Source: Apostichopus californicus
Lineage: Eukaryota > Echinodermata > Holothuroidea > Aspidochirotida > Stichopodidae
DNA: 56,820 nucleotides
Direction of reading: 5' to 3'
NCBI GenBank assembly: GCA_020650975.1
Contig: JAIPMN010000727.1
Coordinates: 1-56,820 of the forward strand
The position numbers were made by a program, and so were the translations under genes. This document shows positions 1-11,709 of this stretch, one piece after another. The notes under the pieces are model-generated. The model was given only the letters and a program-made list of their open reading frames with translations, was not told where the DNA came from and ran no database searches. How positions within the stretch are numbered: position 1 is the first letter of the stretch; each line of letters starts with the position of its first letter.

Positions 1-1064
1 GACCACAATTACTTGGACTATTTGAGCCCAATCTTGCTATGATAATATTATGTGTATTGTCATATACCCCTACGCAAGGAACCACAGTGCCCTTAGGCTC
101 TTGTTTAGTAGAGAGTTAACATTTTTACAAACTTAAAAAATTCAGTCAAGCTTGCCCAACAGGGAGCAGTTATGAAACTAATTGTCTATGCCTACCTCAA
201 CCTAAAGGTTGCTTTAGTTGTAACCATTTCGATGCGAAATTTAGCATGCTTTTGAGAGTCTGATCAGAACAGAATATAGTCCTCTCACAAAGATCGTTTG
301 GTTGCAAACCTGGTGTGATGTTGGTCATGTTTTTGAACAGATCATGTTTTTGAATGCTTGGTTTTTCACAAACTGAATATAGTAAATTCAGCGAAACTAC
401 AGCTTGAATGTGATTTATTGGAAAGAAAAAAGAGCCTTATGATACATGTCAATAAGATCTGATAATCATTTACAGATTCAGGTGGTGGTTGCAGATTTGC
501 TGAATATTTCTTAAAACAGAGAAAGAGAGAGAGAGCTCATTATTGCTGTTGTTGCTAGGGACTGTTTGTGATTGCTCTTTGGAGGTTTTCTGCAAAAGTT
601 TGTTATGAGATTAATAAGTGATTTATTTCAAATCGTGTTGTCATCACAGCTGTTGTGCAATGTTAGTGTTTGCTATTTCTGATATCAGTATTTTCATTAA
701 CCCATTGCACAAGTTTGTGAACATTGTTGATGGTAGTAGCCAATCTGAGATAATGGAACACTAAAACATAGCTTTCTAGTATGGAAGGTTAAAATAAAGA
801 TGTTAGAACGATATATATGAGATATATATATAGTGGAAAATGTCTTTGAACAGTACAGTATGATTTTGTTCCAGTTATGTTGTATCCAGTGAACCTATAT
901 GAAGGTGTAATTTGGGACCAATAAGGGTGCTCGAAGTCAAGTTTGCTAATGCATTTATGTGCATCCCCATGCTGTTTTAATTCAATTCATCATGCATCAG
1001 CACAGGACATAGCTGAATTCAAAATATGGTGAGATATTTCAAGCTTCCTTACTCTTCTCCATTT
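1..1064. other. Upstream flank with no recognised gene
   Basis: AT-rich sequence with short AT-dinucleotide stretches near 810-835. I see no long ORF, RNA gene or convincing promoter. The TNRC6 promoter may be here or left of the window. Confidence 0.5.
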
Positions 1065-1167
1065 AGAAGAGTTGAAAGACGAGAAGAGCAGACCACATCC
1101 GACTTTCTTGCCAACAGTCTTGAAAAAGAGACATACTGAAGGTGACAGTTCAGTGGACAACGAATAG
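1065..1167 (+). other. Doubtful upstream exon (5'UTR or unrelated gene)
   Basis: A pyrimidine-rich stretch ending in CCATTTAG at 1064 and a GTAAGT donor at 1168 bracket 103 nt. One frame is fully open and encodes a charged peptide beginning ELKDEKSRPHPTFLP. A second GTAAGC donor follows an acceptor-like CAG near 1689-1710. I cannot connect these to the TNRC6 start in a defensible frame and do not recognise the peptide. It could be a 5'UTR exon of TNRC6, the tail of an upstream gene, or chance. Confidence 0.2.
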
Positions 1168-2323
1168 TAAGTTTTTCCAGTTGGGCTTGCGATATGTTTA
1201 CCGCTGAAAGCACTTACAATCCTTCCAAATTAGCCATTTAAGAGCAAGCAACCGTTATGTAGTTTTAACCTTTGAAGCTCAAAATATTTGTTAGCACAAA
1301 GGTTGCTTGCATCTGACAGTTATCAAAGTCTAACATTTTATTAGTACACAGGATAAATAAAAATATAGAGTTAGGATGAAGTTCATACCTGATATGTAGA
1401 TATCCCTTAATGAGAACAAGAAGTTAATGCTGTAATTTGTGGAGGTTAAAAGATGCTGTGAGGCCAGCCTAGGTCGAGATCTGGAAAGCTTGTAGACATG
1501 GTAGCTACTCCATAAGTAAAGCTTGAATGAATTTTACTATAACTGTAAATAAGTGCAGAGGTAAAATTTGTATGAATTTATACCTTCGTTTGTAGATATT
1601 ATGGGGTATGTTATTACATAGCCTCAGGGTTCCTAGTTAAGATTCAGTACTTTGTGTGTTTATAATCCTCTTCCAAATTTTCTTTTCAGGTACAGTAAAA
1701 GCCAAAGGTAAGCTGAACATGTTGCTTTTGATTGAGGGTGAATGCAAAAACTTCAGCTTGTTTATCTTATAGATGTAACATCTGTTTATAGCTAGCAATT
1801 TCATTTATATTTGTGACTATTTGGTGTCTGGTTATTATTTATGTATACATAAATAACATACAAACATGGAGTTAAGATAGCATATGTACAGTGTTTTTTA
1901 GGTTTTGAACATGGTTGTCTGAAGAGTAATAACATGACATGTCATATTTAACTTCAGTTTCCGTCAATGAGTACAATAGTACCACTAGTTTGGTTGTAGT
2001 TGTCCACGGAAAGCCCAGATTACAGTAAGAATGCCAATGTAAGTAATGCAATGCTCTTATCTAACTTAGGCCTCAAATTTACATTGAATCATGACTACAG
2101 CTTATTAATGGTAAATATGTCTTTCAATGTTTCTGTTATGGTGTTATGTCTTCTGTTGTGTCTTTGAATAGGTTGTGGCTGAACTGGTACCTAATATTGT
2201 TTATTACATGACTTGTAACAAATATATCAGATCCTGTGACAGAATTAGCCATGTGCCATTAAAAAAAAAAATCATTTTGTAGCAGTTGATGGCTTTACCG
2301 TTGTTATCACCTCTTCTTTATAG

Positions 2324-2461
2324 AATTTGAAGATCAACCCAAATACGAACGCTTCTGTCTACAAGGGTGACGACATCCTGAGAAGACACTGCTATTTGTC
2401 ATTGAATGGTAGTTGCACAGGGCTCTTTTAATGGAAGCTCAATCAACGACATTTGCTCAAG
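2324..2461 (+). CDS. TNRC6: TNRC6 exon with 5'UTR and proposed start codon
   Basis: A pyrimidine-rich tract ending in TAG at 2321-2323 precedes the exon, and CAAG|GTAATC closes it at 2461. The ATG at 2431 opens 10 codons plus one base. Joined to the exon at 3632 it reads MEAQSTTFAQAINMNQWK in frame. The TAG at 2410-2412 lies in the same frame upstream, which favours this ATG. The alternative is initiation at the Met codon at 3640. The exon call is inferred from splice signals and frame, not from homology. Confidence 0.6.
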
Positions 2462-5400
2462 GTAATCATAGTATATTTGATTATTGCATTAGTTCAACAT
2501 CTGTGGAACCATTGCTGTGACATTTGAAATGAGATGTCAAGAAAGCTCACAATTCAATTGAAAACTGTTACATGCTTAATTAAGTGTGTTCATCTGCTCA
2601 TACACATTGCAACAGGCACAAAACTCTCCAAAATGACAGGTTTTTGGTTACGATGCTGAAGGAACAGCAGCCTTTGCAACCGTGTATGGGTGTGTGTATG
2701 TGATAGCCAGCTTGTAAACACGAGATCTCAAGAAGCACAAGTTGAGTCAGTGTCATGCTTGGTTGCTAGATGCACCATGATGTGTAGATGTGCCCTATTG
2801 TTTGTGGTTCCAATCTCATGCACATTGATAAGTGGGCGGGGTTTAACATAAAATTCTTATAAATGTCAATATCTCTTCAACTCTATGTCCGATGTACTTC
2901 ATACTTGGTATGGTAATGTCAGTTGATGATAGGTACATGGTTATATAATCAAGAAATTCATTCTCATTATTATTCATGAATGGACTAGAGTGTTATCACA
3001 GTTAAAATCTGGTAAACACCATGGACCAACAAGTTGAATCAATGGCAGAACCGAATAACTATTCTACAGTTGTTAGTGTAGAGTCGCTGCACACTACTGA
3101 TCTTGACCAGACACAATTGACTGTCGTTACATGGAAAATTGTGTCCAGATAGTCGGGCAGTGTGTGTTCAACACTACGGCTGATCATGATTTAGCCAGTT
3201 TTTAATTTGTGTCTGCTGCAGTCAGGGAAAACTGAATCTGTAGGGTTTTCCCGACTGGCAGTAATGCAAGGTTCACGACTGAAGCTTTAACAAATTTTAT
3301 CAATCGTAAATTTGCATGTGACCTCCAGTTGTTAACAGTAACCAGTCAGTGTGTGGGAGTCAGTGGTAGGACTATAAGGCTTCATTATTAAAGATTTTCC
3401 ACATCACAACGGACGAGTTGGAATCCTGCTGGCGTTCTGGTTCTTACATTCTCACCTTTGTTGTAGTGAACAATCTAGCAAGTTATATATCATTGCATTG
3501 GAAAGCATTGGAATAGATATATAGTTAGGTTGTGAATAATCAAGGTGGGGAGTTTGACATTTTAAGTGTATGTTAGGCCAGTTGGCTCTATGGGTTGTTG
3601 TATTGTAATGATTTGTCTCTATTTGTTACAGCAATAAACATGAACCAGTGGAAAACCAACGAAATGTCACAAGGCCCTTGGCATAATGGTGCAGGTCGAT
3701 GGAACATGGATTCTAGTAAGTCTGAATTTACTCTACGTCTAGCTTATTTGACTCCGCATGACCTTAGTGCCCTTGCTCTACTATGCCTTATGCTATTTGG
3801 TGATCATTTCTTGTGCATCCACCTATTTTGGTAAATATCATAGTCATCATTGTAAATGTTATGGATTTCACGTGTGTTATGGGGACCCAGAAAAGCCACT
3901 AGACTTATCTTGAACAGAGATGTCTCTAGAGTCATAGATTGGCAGTAGTAAGGACTTCTACTCATGTGAAATCTGTTGATTTGAAATGCATTTTCAGCTG
4001 GTATCCATGGAACAAAGAAACGTAAATTTTAATTTCACTTTACAGATGGAGGTGACTCCTCTATACAGTCGGGCAATCAGGCCTCTGATTGGGGCGGTAA
4101 AGGATCGCCAAATGGACTTTCTATGATGGACCAAAAGAAGAGCAGTGGCTGGCCAGCCATAAGTAGCTCCAGCTCCAATGGTTTGAAGCCAGGAGACGTC
4201 ATTCATGCAGGAGATGTGGACACCATGAATGGCAATGGACCTGAAGGCAGCCTAATGTCCTCAGATCCGAAAAGAAGTAGCAATTTTTCAGGTGAAGGTA
4301 ATAGCCTGAGTGGTTCCATTTGGGGTTCAGGTAGTCCAGGATGGGGTGGTATACAATCATCCGATGGATCCGATAAACCCACCTCTGTTTCCCCATCATT
4401 CAATCCAAGCTTGCAAGTTGATGGCATGCAGAGTGGCAGCTCAGGAAATCCATGGGGTCAAGGATCGTCATCGAAGAGTCCCCTAACCAGTCAGTCAAAT
4501 ACTAGCATGTCATCAGTTACCGCCTCGTCTGGTGGGATGACATACACTACCTCTAGCAGTAATGCACACTGGTCTGGAAGCAATGCCCATGGACAAGAGA
4601 AACCCTCACAGGAACAGGAGGGTAGTTCTCTGGCTAAGATTGAAGTTAGTGCAGAGAATACCCCTACCAGCAGCACCTCAACGGTTACAAACCCTGGTGG
4701 TGATGCTGGGAATACTGATAGAGATGACGGCAATAAACCCACCACCAACACAAGCAACGTACAAAACCAAGATACAGAGAAAAATGGCTGGCAAGGTCAG
4801 GCTAGTGGTAAGTAAATGAAATCAAGGCAGCTAGATCAAGTATATTATAGAATAACAGGAAATGTGCCTTTTTTTATTCTTTGCCTGAGTCACAAGGAAT
4901 ATGATGCAATGGTGATGGCATTTGTGTGGGTGACGCATGCCTTGGCCTTGGCTCCAAACGACATAGTGGGTAACTCTCTAATTTGGTTGGTAGATGCACC
5001 TTCTTGAGTACAAGAAACCTATTGGAATTGGTTAAAGGTCAACAGAGTGAAAGTCTGAAACCCTTGTTACACAAGTCAAAAAGTGAAACGTGAATGAAGG
5101 TCATACTGAGGAATGTATGTTGATGTGGAGGTCAAATGTCATGTGAGGTCAACAAGTCAAAGTTTTGAAAACCTTGTAATTATGATAACTCCAAAAAGTA
5201 AGCTTGGATGAGCTTCACACTTGGTGTGCTGATTCACCTTATTGAGTACAAGACTCCTGTTCTTCTCTGTGTAGGTTGAGGCCATTGGAGGTAACCTTTG
5301 TGAATGCAATAACTGCAAAAGTTCAGCTTGTAATAAAATTTCTTAATTGATATGTGGGTACACCACATGTGAGTACAACAACGCTATTGTGTTTGGTAGT

Positions 5401-6056
5401 CACAGTTCACTGGTTGTAAATAAGTCATATCAATGGTAAGTCTGTACTAGTGAAATATGGCAATACAGACCTTACGTATGTTCATACATGTTTTAAAGAA
5501 GCAACTTTGTACTTGGTCATTGTTATCATTTGCAATTCGGTCTTTGAAAGAAAACTACTTGTTTGCATAGATTCATTCATCAGATAGAGAAAACACTCTG
5601 AAACACTGCATTAAATGTTGATCATCGCCATTGATATCTTTAAGAGCTTCTATGTGTATTTCATAGTTGTCTTTTTATGTTTCAGGTGAATCACCATCCT
5701 GGGATGCTCAGAATTCACAAAACTTGCAGCCTGGTGGTGGATCTGGATGGGGATCTGTGACTCCAACAAGTGGGGTACCTACTGGATGGGGAGACATACC
5801 ACCTTCCTCAGCAGCAGGAGATGTATCACGATGGGGATCTATTCCAACTAGTACACAAGAGAACAATACTCCAACTGGGTGGGGGCAATCTGAGAAGGTG
5901 GAAGACCAAGAGGCACTTGGCACTGATATTTGGGGTTCAAGGCAACCTGATCCAGCTGCTGGACAATCTGCTTGGAACAAACCATTGGGAGGACCATCTG
6001 GAGGATCAAACAGCCAATGGGGTGGGAAACCTAATAACCATCCTGGTCAACAACAG

Positions 6057-6090
<34 letters not shown>

Positions 6091-9000
6091 AACCACCACC
6101 ACCACAACAACAACCACAACAACCACAACAACCTCCGTCTGGTAGAGCTTGGGGACCCTTCTCTGCATCCGGCAATGGCAGTCAGATTGGTTGGGGAGAA
6201 GCCTCTGCTGGAGGAACAGCAAAGCTACCTCATACAGCATGGGGTGGTAACCCAGGAAATCAAGGAATGGAGGGGGGTGCAAAAGGAGTTGGAATCGGTG
6301 TTACCCAGTGGGGAAAGAAGCCCGTCAACCAGGGTACAAAGTGGGATGTAGTAGACCCAGGTATTGCCAAAGCAGCCCCAGCACGTCATCAAGCAGGCGA
6401 CAATGGTACTGCTGTTTGGAGTGGTCAACAACAAAATCCTCCACCGCCACCTCCAAATGTTTGGAATAAGGAACCACCAAAGTCACCATGGGGCAACTCT
6501 GGTCAACAAAACAAACCACCACAGTCTGAATCTGCTTGGGGAGCTCACTCTTCTTCTACTACTAAGGCCTGGGGAAACCCAGACGAACCAAAGCCTCAAG
6601 CTTGGACACAGCCACCACCAACACCAACACAGTGGAGTCAACCCTCTAATGCTGATAATAATCGCAGTGGTGGTAGCGCATGGGGCTCAGGTGCCCCACC
6701 AGTTAAGCCACCAACATCTGACAGTAACTATGGATCATGGAACAAAGAAGAACCTGCGAAAAAGCAACCATTTCCAGCAGACAGTCAACCGCCGCAGCAG
6801 CCTGTGCCACAAGGTTCTGGCTGGTTACCAATGCTAGACATTCCACAAGAAATTGTCCCTACTGGTTGGGGACAGTTGAGTCCCTCCGATCCTAGTAAGC
6901 CATTTGGAATGGATGATGGCACCTATGTCTGGGGAGACAGTAAGGAGCACAATTCCTGGGTTACTGAAATGAGTGCAAAGAACGTTCTCCGTATGAAGCA
7001 ACTGAAGCAAAAGGCTGCTGCTCAAGCGACAGCAGCTGGCACCAGTACTATGCAATCTCCATCCGTGCCCTCCAGCAAACCACCGAGTACACCAGGCTCT
7101 GAGGACGGTGCACCTGCAGGGTTCAGTAGTAGCACAGAGCCGCCACAACAACAGCAACAGCAGCAACAACAACAACCACCACAGAAGAAGTTAGGAGGAT
7201 GGGATGATCCCGGTACTCCCACTTCTGCTACAACCAGTAGGTCTAAGTCAGAATCGGAGAGTGGTGGAGAGTGGCAGAGCCTGCCAAGGACTCCTAGTGA
7301 AGAAACAAACAAGTGGACAAATGAAAACCAACAGTCTTCATCTTCCTGGGGTGGCAACAATAGAAGCAGTACTCAATCTCGGGAATCTATGCAAACATGG
7401 AACGAAGAACCTGCAAATCCCTCCAGTTCAAGTAAGTTTTACCGTTGCTCACTTTTCCAAGTTAGGGAAATTCTGTCATTTGTAACCAAAAAATTCTAGG
7501 GGTGGTTGTTATTGACAATCTTAGGCTGATGTATGCTGCTATGGTATAGGCAGAGTTGGGGGGCGGGGGGTTATGTTGAATGTGTAATGAACAGGGCACC
7601 CGGGGGACCGACCGAAATTAGCAAACGGGTACCCGGGAGTAAATGTTTGGACTGTTCACATCACTATTCAACATGCTTTGGAATTGCTTGTTGTGATTCA
7701 TTGGCAACAACTGAGTTACCATACTGACCATGTATATCTGAAAGACATAAATTTGGGACAAAGAATTACCAAGCCTAATGCTTTTCAAATGATGAAGGTT
7801 GTGTTTCAGTGAACTTCATGGTTCACACCACATTACACAATTCAACACAGAACTGTAAATGTGATTTTGTATGTTTCTTCCTAGTGGGACACTGGGGAGA
7901 TGATGAATGGGATAGAGGCTCACAGAACAGTGATGCCTCCGCAGTAAACATGAGAAGAAAACCAGGGGTAAGTTACCTTTGACATCAGTTGCTTTTAAGT
8001 CTTATAAGTCACCCTTCTTAAGCATTTGGGAAGTGACAAAATTTGTTTTGGTGAATTCCTATATTACCTGAGGGCAACATATTGTAGGTGCCTTAAAGGA
8101 AAGTACCATGTCAATTCTTTCCTGCATTATCTCTGGATTGGTAAGATATTAGAAAGGTTAATTTTAAAGAGACAGGACCTGATCTGTGCTAGGGTGTTAA
8201 TTGAGTCTGACTGTTGTGATCCTTTTCCTTTGATTTGTAGCCGGAGATACCTAATGGTAACAGAAACCCCAGTCAGATTGCACTGAAACTGAGAGCTTTG
8301 ACTGACAAAGGTTTCCCCAAAGAAGAATCTGAGATGATGCTGAAGAAACATAACATGAATTACCAAAGTGCACTTGGTAGGTGAACCCTCATCATACATA
8401 TCCATTGATGATGTTATTTGTTTTGGTAGCCACTTTTTCAAATAAGTTTGGTGCTGGAGACATATTGCTCTAGGGGGAGAGATTTAGACATTCCACCGAG
8501 TAATGTATGAGCACTAAATCATCTTATTGTGCCCGTGGAAGTCATCCTGCAGTATTCAAAGTAAAAGTGACCATATTGGCTGGCAGTAAATATAACAGAG
8601 ACAAAACTCCGGTTATGTAGGATATTCACATGTATATGGAACACAAACTTTTGACTTGGATAGTGGATGTAATGGAAGCTCATTTAAAATTTCTATTTAA
8701 CAAAGTTATTTTGGGAAACTCATTTCTCTTCTAATCATTTGTAGTACATGGTTGTTCATAGTGCAGCCAGCATGAAGTTAGCAGAGGAAGGAACAGACCA
8801 TAATGTGCAGAACTAAATTGTTACCAATGTTTATGGAACAGCCAAGAAGCATCTACTGTAGAGGATATCTCTAATTTATATTCAGCAAATTTATGGCAAA
8901 CATTTTCTGGAAAATACTGTAACTCTGATCTCAGTTTGAATCCTTGCTGATTAAAACGAAAGATCTGAAATATGTGAAAAGGTGTGATTTAGTTTGCACT

Positions 9001-9337
9001 GAAATTGCAGCAATCTGGTTAATGTTCTGTCTCCTATATGCTTTCTTATTATAGAAGAGCTGATGGCAATGGGCCAGGACCCTATGAAGACTGGTGGAGA
9101 TTTGGATTTGAATTTCTCAGCTATGAAACTACATGGTGGCGGTGGGGATATGCCTGGCAACATGTCGATGAATATGATGTCAAATATGAGAAACAAAGGT
9201 ATGGCTAATCTGGGTGCTGTAGGAGGTCCTGGCTTCCCCGGACAGGGTCCTCAGAACCAAAGGATCCCACCACCAAAGTTTCAGGGACAGATGAATGCTG
9301 GTAACAATCAACCTATGCGTGGCAATTTCAACCCAAT

Positions 9338-9385
<48 letters not shown>

Positions 9386-11709
9386 ACAACTCATGCAAGC
9401 TGTGGCTGGACTCAACCAAAACTTGACATCCCCTCAACAGCTTCTACATGCTCTACAGCAGAACCCACAACTCCTAGCACAACTACAAAGTATGCAAGGA
9501 GGTAACACTGGTGGGAAGGCTGGATACATGAACCGTCAACCGGAGATGTATGGTAGGTTCATGCCCCAGAACCAGATGGGTCAGTCCCGTCCTAGGGCAC
9601 CCTTTTCAAACAACCGTACAGTGATGACTGGTGACTCAGACTTGGGCAACTCCAGTTTCTTGGGAGGTACTGGATTTGGGCAGGATATGGGAAGTCACCA
9701 ACCTCAGCAGTCCAGGATGGAACAATTCTTCAACAAGCAACAGAGGCAGCAACAACAACAGCAGAACAGGCCATTCACTCGCCACCCAGGAAATCTTCCT
9801 AAACCAATGCGACCTGAAGATAACTCACGCAGTACATCACCAGCTGCTTCTGATAGCCAACCTAACAGTGCAGACTCTGCATTTTCTGATTCTTCAGCTT
9901 GGCCATTCACCCAGTCGAACATGGACGACCATGGTGATGGAGTCCCCGAGTTCAAGCCAGGTGTACCATGGAAGCCACGAAACTTTGATGTTGCCAATGA
10001 CCCAGATGCGACCCCAGGCAGTGTAGGGCCCTTGTCCAGCACCCTCCCTGTCGGTAAAACCCCTGGGAAGGAACGTGAAAAGCATGATGACCTGACTGGT
10101 ATCCTGACCCGTCCAATGAAACCAAGTCCTCAGGTATGGGGAAGCCATGGAAACCGACGCTCCCAGTCAACTTCTGGAGGAGGATGGAACTACCAAGATG
10201 GTGGCGGTGGCGGTGGTGGCGGTGGCTTCACTCGTCAGCAGTCTGTGCCAGGTTTTGTGTCACGACCTAATCGTCCTGGTCCTCCTCCTGGACTTGAGCC
10301 CAATCCTCGCAATAACAATTGGAATAGCAGACCAGGTGGTGGAAGCTGGGATTCTGGTTCTGGTGAGTTTTGCTAGAGTTGGTTCAAAATTTGGGTGTAA
10401 TTCAGTGTGATGTATTTTGGCTTCTTCAGGTTACAATGTATGCCTTCTCTGTAATATATACATAAATGAATTATATTTGGCCAAATTCACAAATGATGTT
10501 GGTTGCTTGGGTTGAAATCCTGGCAATTGTTAGAGTAAATCTTGGATGAAATGCATACTTCATCCCTCCTGAAGTCAATAATGGTCAAAGTTTGTAAATC
10601 TTATGTGTAGTGTTACTATTAAACTTTGTAATGAAACCTAGGAAGAAATCACTAAGCAACAGTGGCTTGCTGGTTCATTGCTAGTGTTGTTTATATATTT
10701 AGATTGTATGGAGACTATATATTTTAATTCACAGGTTCCTGGAGTGGAAATGATGGGATGACTGGTGTAGGTTCCAATTGGCTCATTATAAAGAACGTTG
10801 CCAATGTAAGTAAAAGGGATTTTCACATTGATCTTCATGGTTCTGGTAAACACAAGGGGTGGTACTAAGCCATTATATGCTAATGTCTTTTCTACATGAA
10901 ATCAGGCTTATTTCATCCCACGATGTCATCTTTTAACATTTTTGCTAAGAAATTTGTGGCTCCATTTGATGACAGTTTGTATAAGACTTGCAGCCTAAGT
11001 GTTGACCGTAGCTGGTCAAACAACAGAATCAACAAGTAACATGAAGCATAGGCCTGTCCCCCCCCCCCCCACAGTTTCCTGCATATCAACTTGGTGGGAA
11101 TATGATTGTTCATTAAAAAGAGGTTAGAACTAGTGTTATAGAATATGTACATATTTTAGAATTTGAGTAAGTATACGATTGAAATTTATTATATCGGTAT
11201 ATTTGGTTCCATTGCAGGTTGATTCAAGTTACTTGCATCTCTTGTGTCAGCGAAATGGTGTAGTAGAACAGTTCAATCTGAATCAAGCACAAGGCATTGC
11301 CTTGGTTGCCTACAAGAATAGAGAAGATGCTGTGAAGGCTTGTCAGAATCTGAATTCTCCTGCATTTGGTTTGAATGCAAGCTTTGTGAACCCGAATGAG
11401 ATTGGTGCTCTGATCGGTGGAGGTGGAGGTGGAGGTACCAACAGCCAGTGGTCCACTGGTCAGAACAAACTTGGATGGGATGATGGTGGTGGCATGTCCA
11501 ACCCATCGCAATGGAACGGTGGTCTCGGTGGAGGACTGACTGGTATGCAGGGAAGTTTATGGTCCCCTAGTGCTGGTGGACCCATGGGGGCCAGCATGGG
11601 CTCAGGCATGGGTTCAGGCATGGGTTCAGGCATGGGTACCGGCATGGGTACCAACATGGGTTCCAGCATAGGTACCTGGGGTCTCCTGCCTGAAGATCTT
11701 CTGAATTAG
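2431..11709 (+). CDS. TNRC6: TNRC6/GW182 family protein, microRNA-silencing scaffold (whole spliced CDS)
   Basis: GW182 proteins bind Argonaute through Trp motifs and recruit poly(A)-binding protein and the CCR4-NOT and PAN2-PAN3 deadenylases to microRNA targets in the cytoplasm. Coding exons are 2431-2461, 3632-3715, 4046-4807, 5686-7431, 7885-7967, 8241-8376, 9055-10362, 10735-10805 and 11218-11709. All junctions are GT-AG and the join is 4713 nt, giving 1570 residues, somewhat shorter than vertebrate TNRC6. Visible parts: about 41 Trp in residues 1-874, many as GW/WG; the family signature around MDDGTYVWGD; UBA-like about 903-957; Q-rich about 1035-1110; PAM2 core PEFKPGVPWKP near 1244; a PPPGL motif near 1355; RRM-like about 1393-1470; C-terminal LLPEDLL, compared with LLPGDLL as I recall it from human TNRC6C. 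The ATG at 2431 has an in-frame TAG at 2410. The next gene, ERN1, is convergent. Confidence 0.95.
3632..3715 (+). CDS. TNRC6: TNRC6 exon, first Trp motifs
   Basis: Acceptor TTGTTACAG|CA and donor CTA|GTAAGT bound the exon. It encodes MNQWKTNEMSQGPWHNGAGRW followed by a few residues in total, holding three Trp, and ends in phase 1. The split codon becomes Asn with the next exon. A downstream initiator at 3640 is possible if the 2324-2461 exon is not used. Confidence 0.85.
4046..4807 (+). CDS. TNRC6: TNRC6 exon, Ser/Gly-rich Argonaute-binding region
   Basis: Acceptor TTTACAG|AT and donor AGTG|GTAAGT bound 254 codons (residues about 39-292). The protein is Ser-, Gly- and Asn-rich and low in hydrophobics, with Trp in SDWGG, SGWPA, SIWGS, PGWGG, NPWGQ, AHWSG and NGWQG contexts. 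This is the disordered GW-repeat composition expected of an Argonaute-binding domain. Confidence 0.93.
4960..5420 (+). repeat. Diverged copies of the TGACCT repeat family in a TNRC6 intron
   Basis: The segments TTGAGTACAAGA, ACTTGGTGTGCTGATTCACC and GAGGTCAA match, as reverse complements, the words of the 22.0-22.9 kb array. At least three decayed monomers lie between the TNRC6 exons ending at 4807 and starting at 5686. Confidence 0.6.
5686..7431 (+). CDS. TNRC6: TNRC6 large GW-repeat exon with conserved DDGT-WGD motif
   Basis: Acceptor TTTCAG|GT and donor TCAA|GTAAGT bound 582 codons (residues about 293-874). About 31 Trp occur, mostly as GW/WG with Gly, Ser, Asn or Pro beside them. A Q/H/P-rich tract is encoded at about 6045-6135 and a shorter Q tract at about 7145-7185, both from mixed CAA/CAG codons. 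Near 6838-6960 the protein reads TGWGQLSPSDP then GMDDGTYVWGD, matching the conserved segment TGWEEPSP plus EIDDGTSAWGD of vertebrate TNRC6. That is the best orthology mark in this half. Confidence 0.97.
7885..7967 (+). CDS. TNRC6: TNRC6 small exon linking GW region to UBA-like domain
   Basis: Acceptor TTCCTAG|TG and donor AGGG|GTAAGT bound 83 nt. It encodes GHWGDDEWDRG and then a basic stretch, MRRKPG. It enters in phase 1 and leaves in phase 0, matching its neighbours exactly. It is too short for standard ORF calling and was found by splice signals and frame continuity. Confidence 0.88.
8241..8376 (+). CDS. TNRC6: TNRC6 exon encoding UBA-like domain
   Basis: Acceptor TGATTTGTAG|CC and donor CTTG|GTAGGT bound 45 codons plus one base. 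The protein includes LRALTDKGFPKEE and LKKHNMNYQSAL. This parallels the vertebrate TNRC6 UBA-like helix pattern KQLTDMGFPREPA then LKSNNMNLDQA. The last helix continues as EELMAMG in the next exon. UBA folds bind ubiquitin in general; the partner of this one is not established. Confidence 0.93.
9055..10362 (+). CDS. TNRC6: TNRC6 exon with Q-rich region and PAM2 motif
   Basis: Acceptor TATTATAG|AA and donor TCTG|GTGAGT bound about 436 codons (residues 948-1383). After the UBA end come Met/Gly-rich sequence, a run of about 20 Gln from about 9340, Leu/Gln-rich sequence (QQLLHALQQNPQLLAQLQ), a second short Q tract near 9745, a Ser-rich stretch, and PEFKPGVPWKP near 9945. The last is the PAM2 motif that binds the MLLE domain of cytoplasmic PABP. 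The phrase DPDATPGSVG follows, as DPDVTPGSV does in vertebrates. GPPPGLEP near 10276 resembles the conserved Pro-rich PPPGL element. Confidence 0.97.
10735..10805 (+). CDS. TNRC6: TNRC6 small exon, start of RRM-like domain
   Basis: Acceptor AATTCACAG|GT and donor CAAT|GTAAGT bound 71 nt. It encodes GSWSGNDGMTGVGSNWLIIKN and three further residues. NWLIIKNV is the first beta strand of the RRM-like fold and corresponds to SWLVLRNL in human TNRC6. It leaves in phase 0 into the exon at 11218. Confidence 0.92.
11218..11709 (+). CDS. TNRC6: TNRC6 last coding exon: RRM-like domain and silencing-domain tail
   Basis: The acceptor is CCATTGCAG|GT and the stop is TAG at 11707-11709. It encodes the rest of the RRM (SYLHLLCQRNGVVEQF, ALVAYKNREDAVKACQ), which lacks obvious aromatic RNP residues, as in the family's non-RNA-binding RRM. 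Then come a Gly/Trp tail with W motifs, an imperfect Met-Gly-Ser repeat at about 11583-11660, and the terminal WGLLPEDLL. The end resembles the recalled vertebrate LLPGDLL, so the stop is probably genuine. Confidence 0.95.
   Translation, partial: VDSSYLHLLCQRNGVVEQFNLNQAQGIALVAYKNREDAVKACQNLNSPAFGLNASFVNPNEIGALIGGGGGGGTNSQWSTGQNKLGWDDGGGMSNPSQWNGGLGGGLTGMQGSLWSPSAGGPMGASMGSGMGSGMGSGMGTGMGTNMGSSIGTWGLLPEDLLN

Noticed and set aside
3640..3642. TNRC6 start at this Met
   Set aside because: Possible, but the frame stays open into the exon ending at 2461, which offers an ATG with an upstream in-frame stop.
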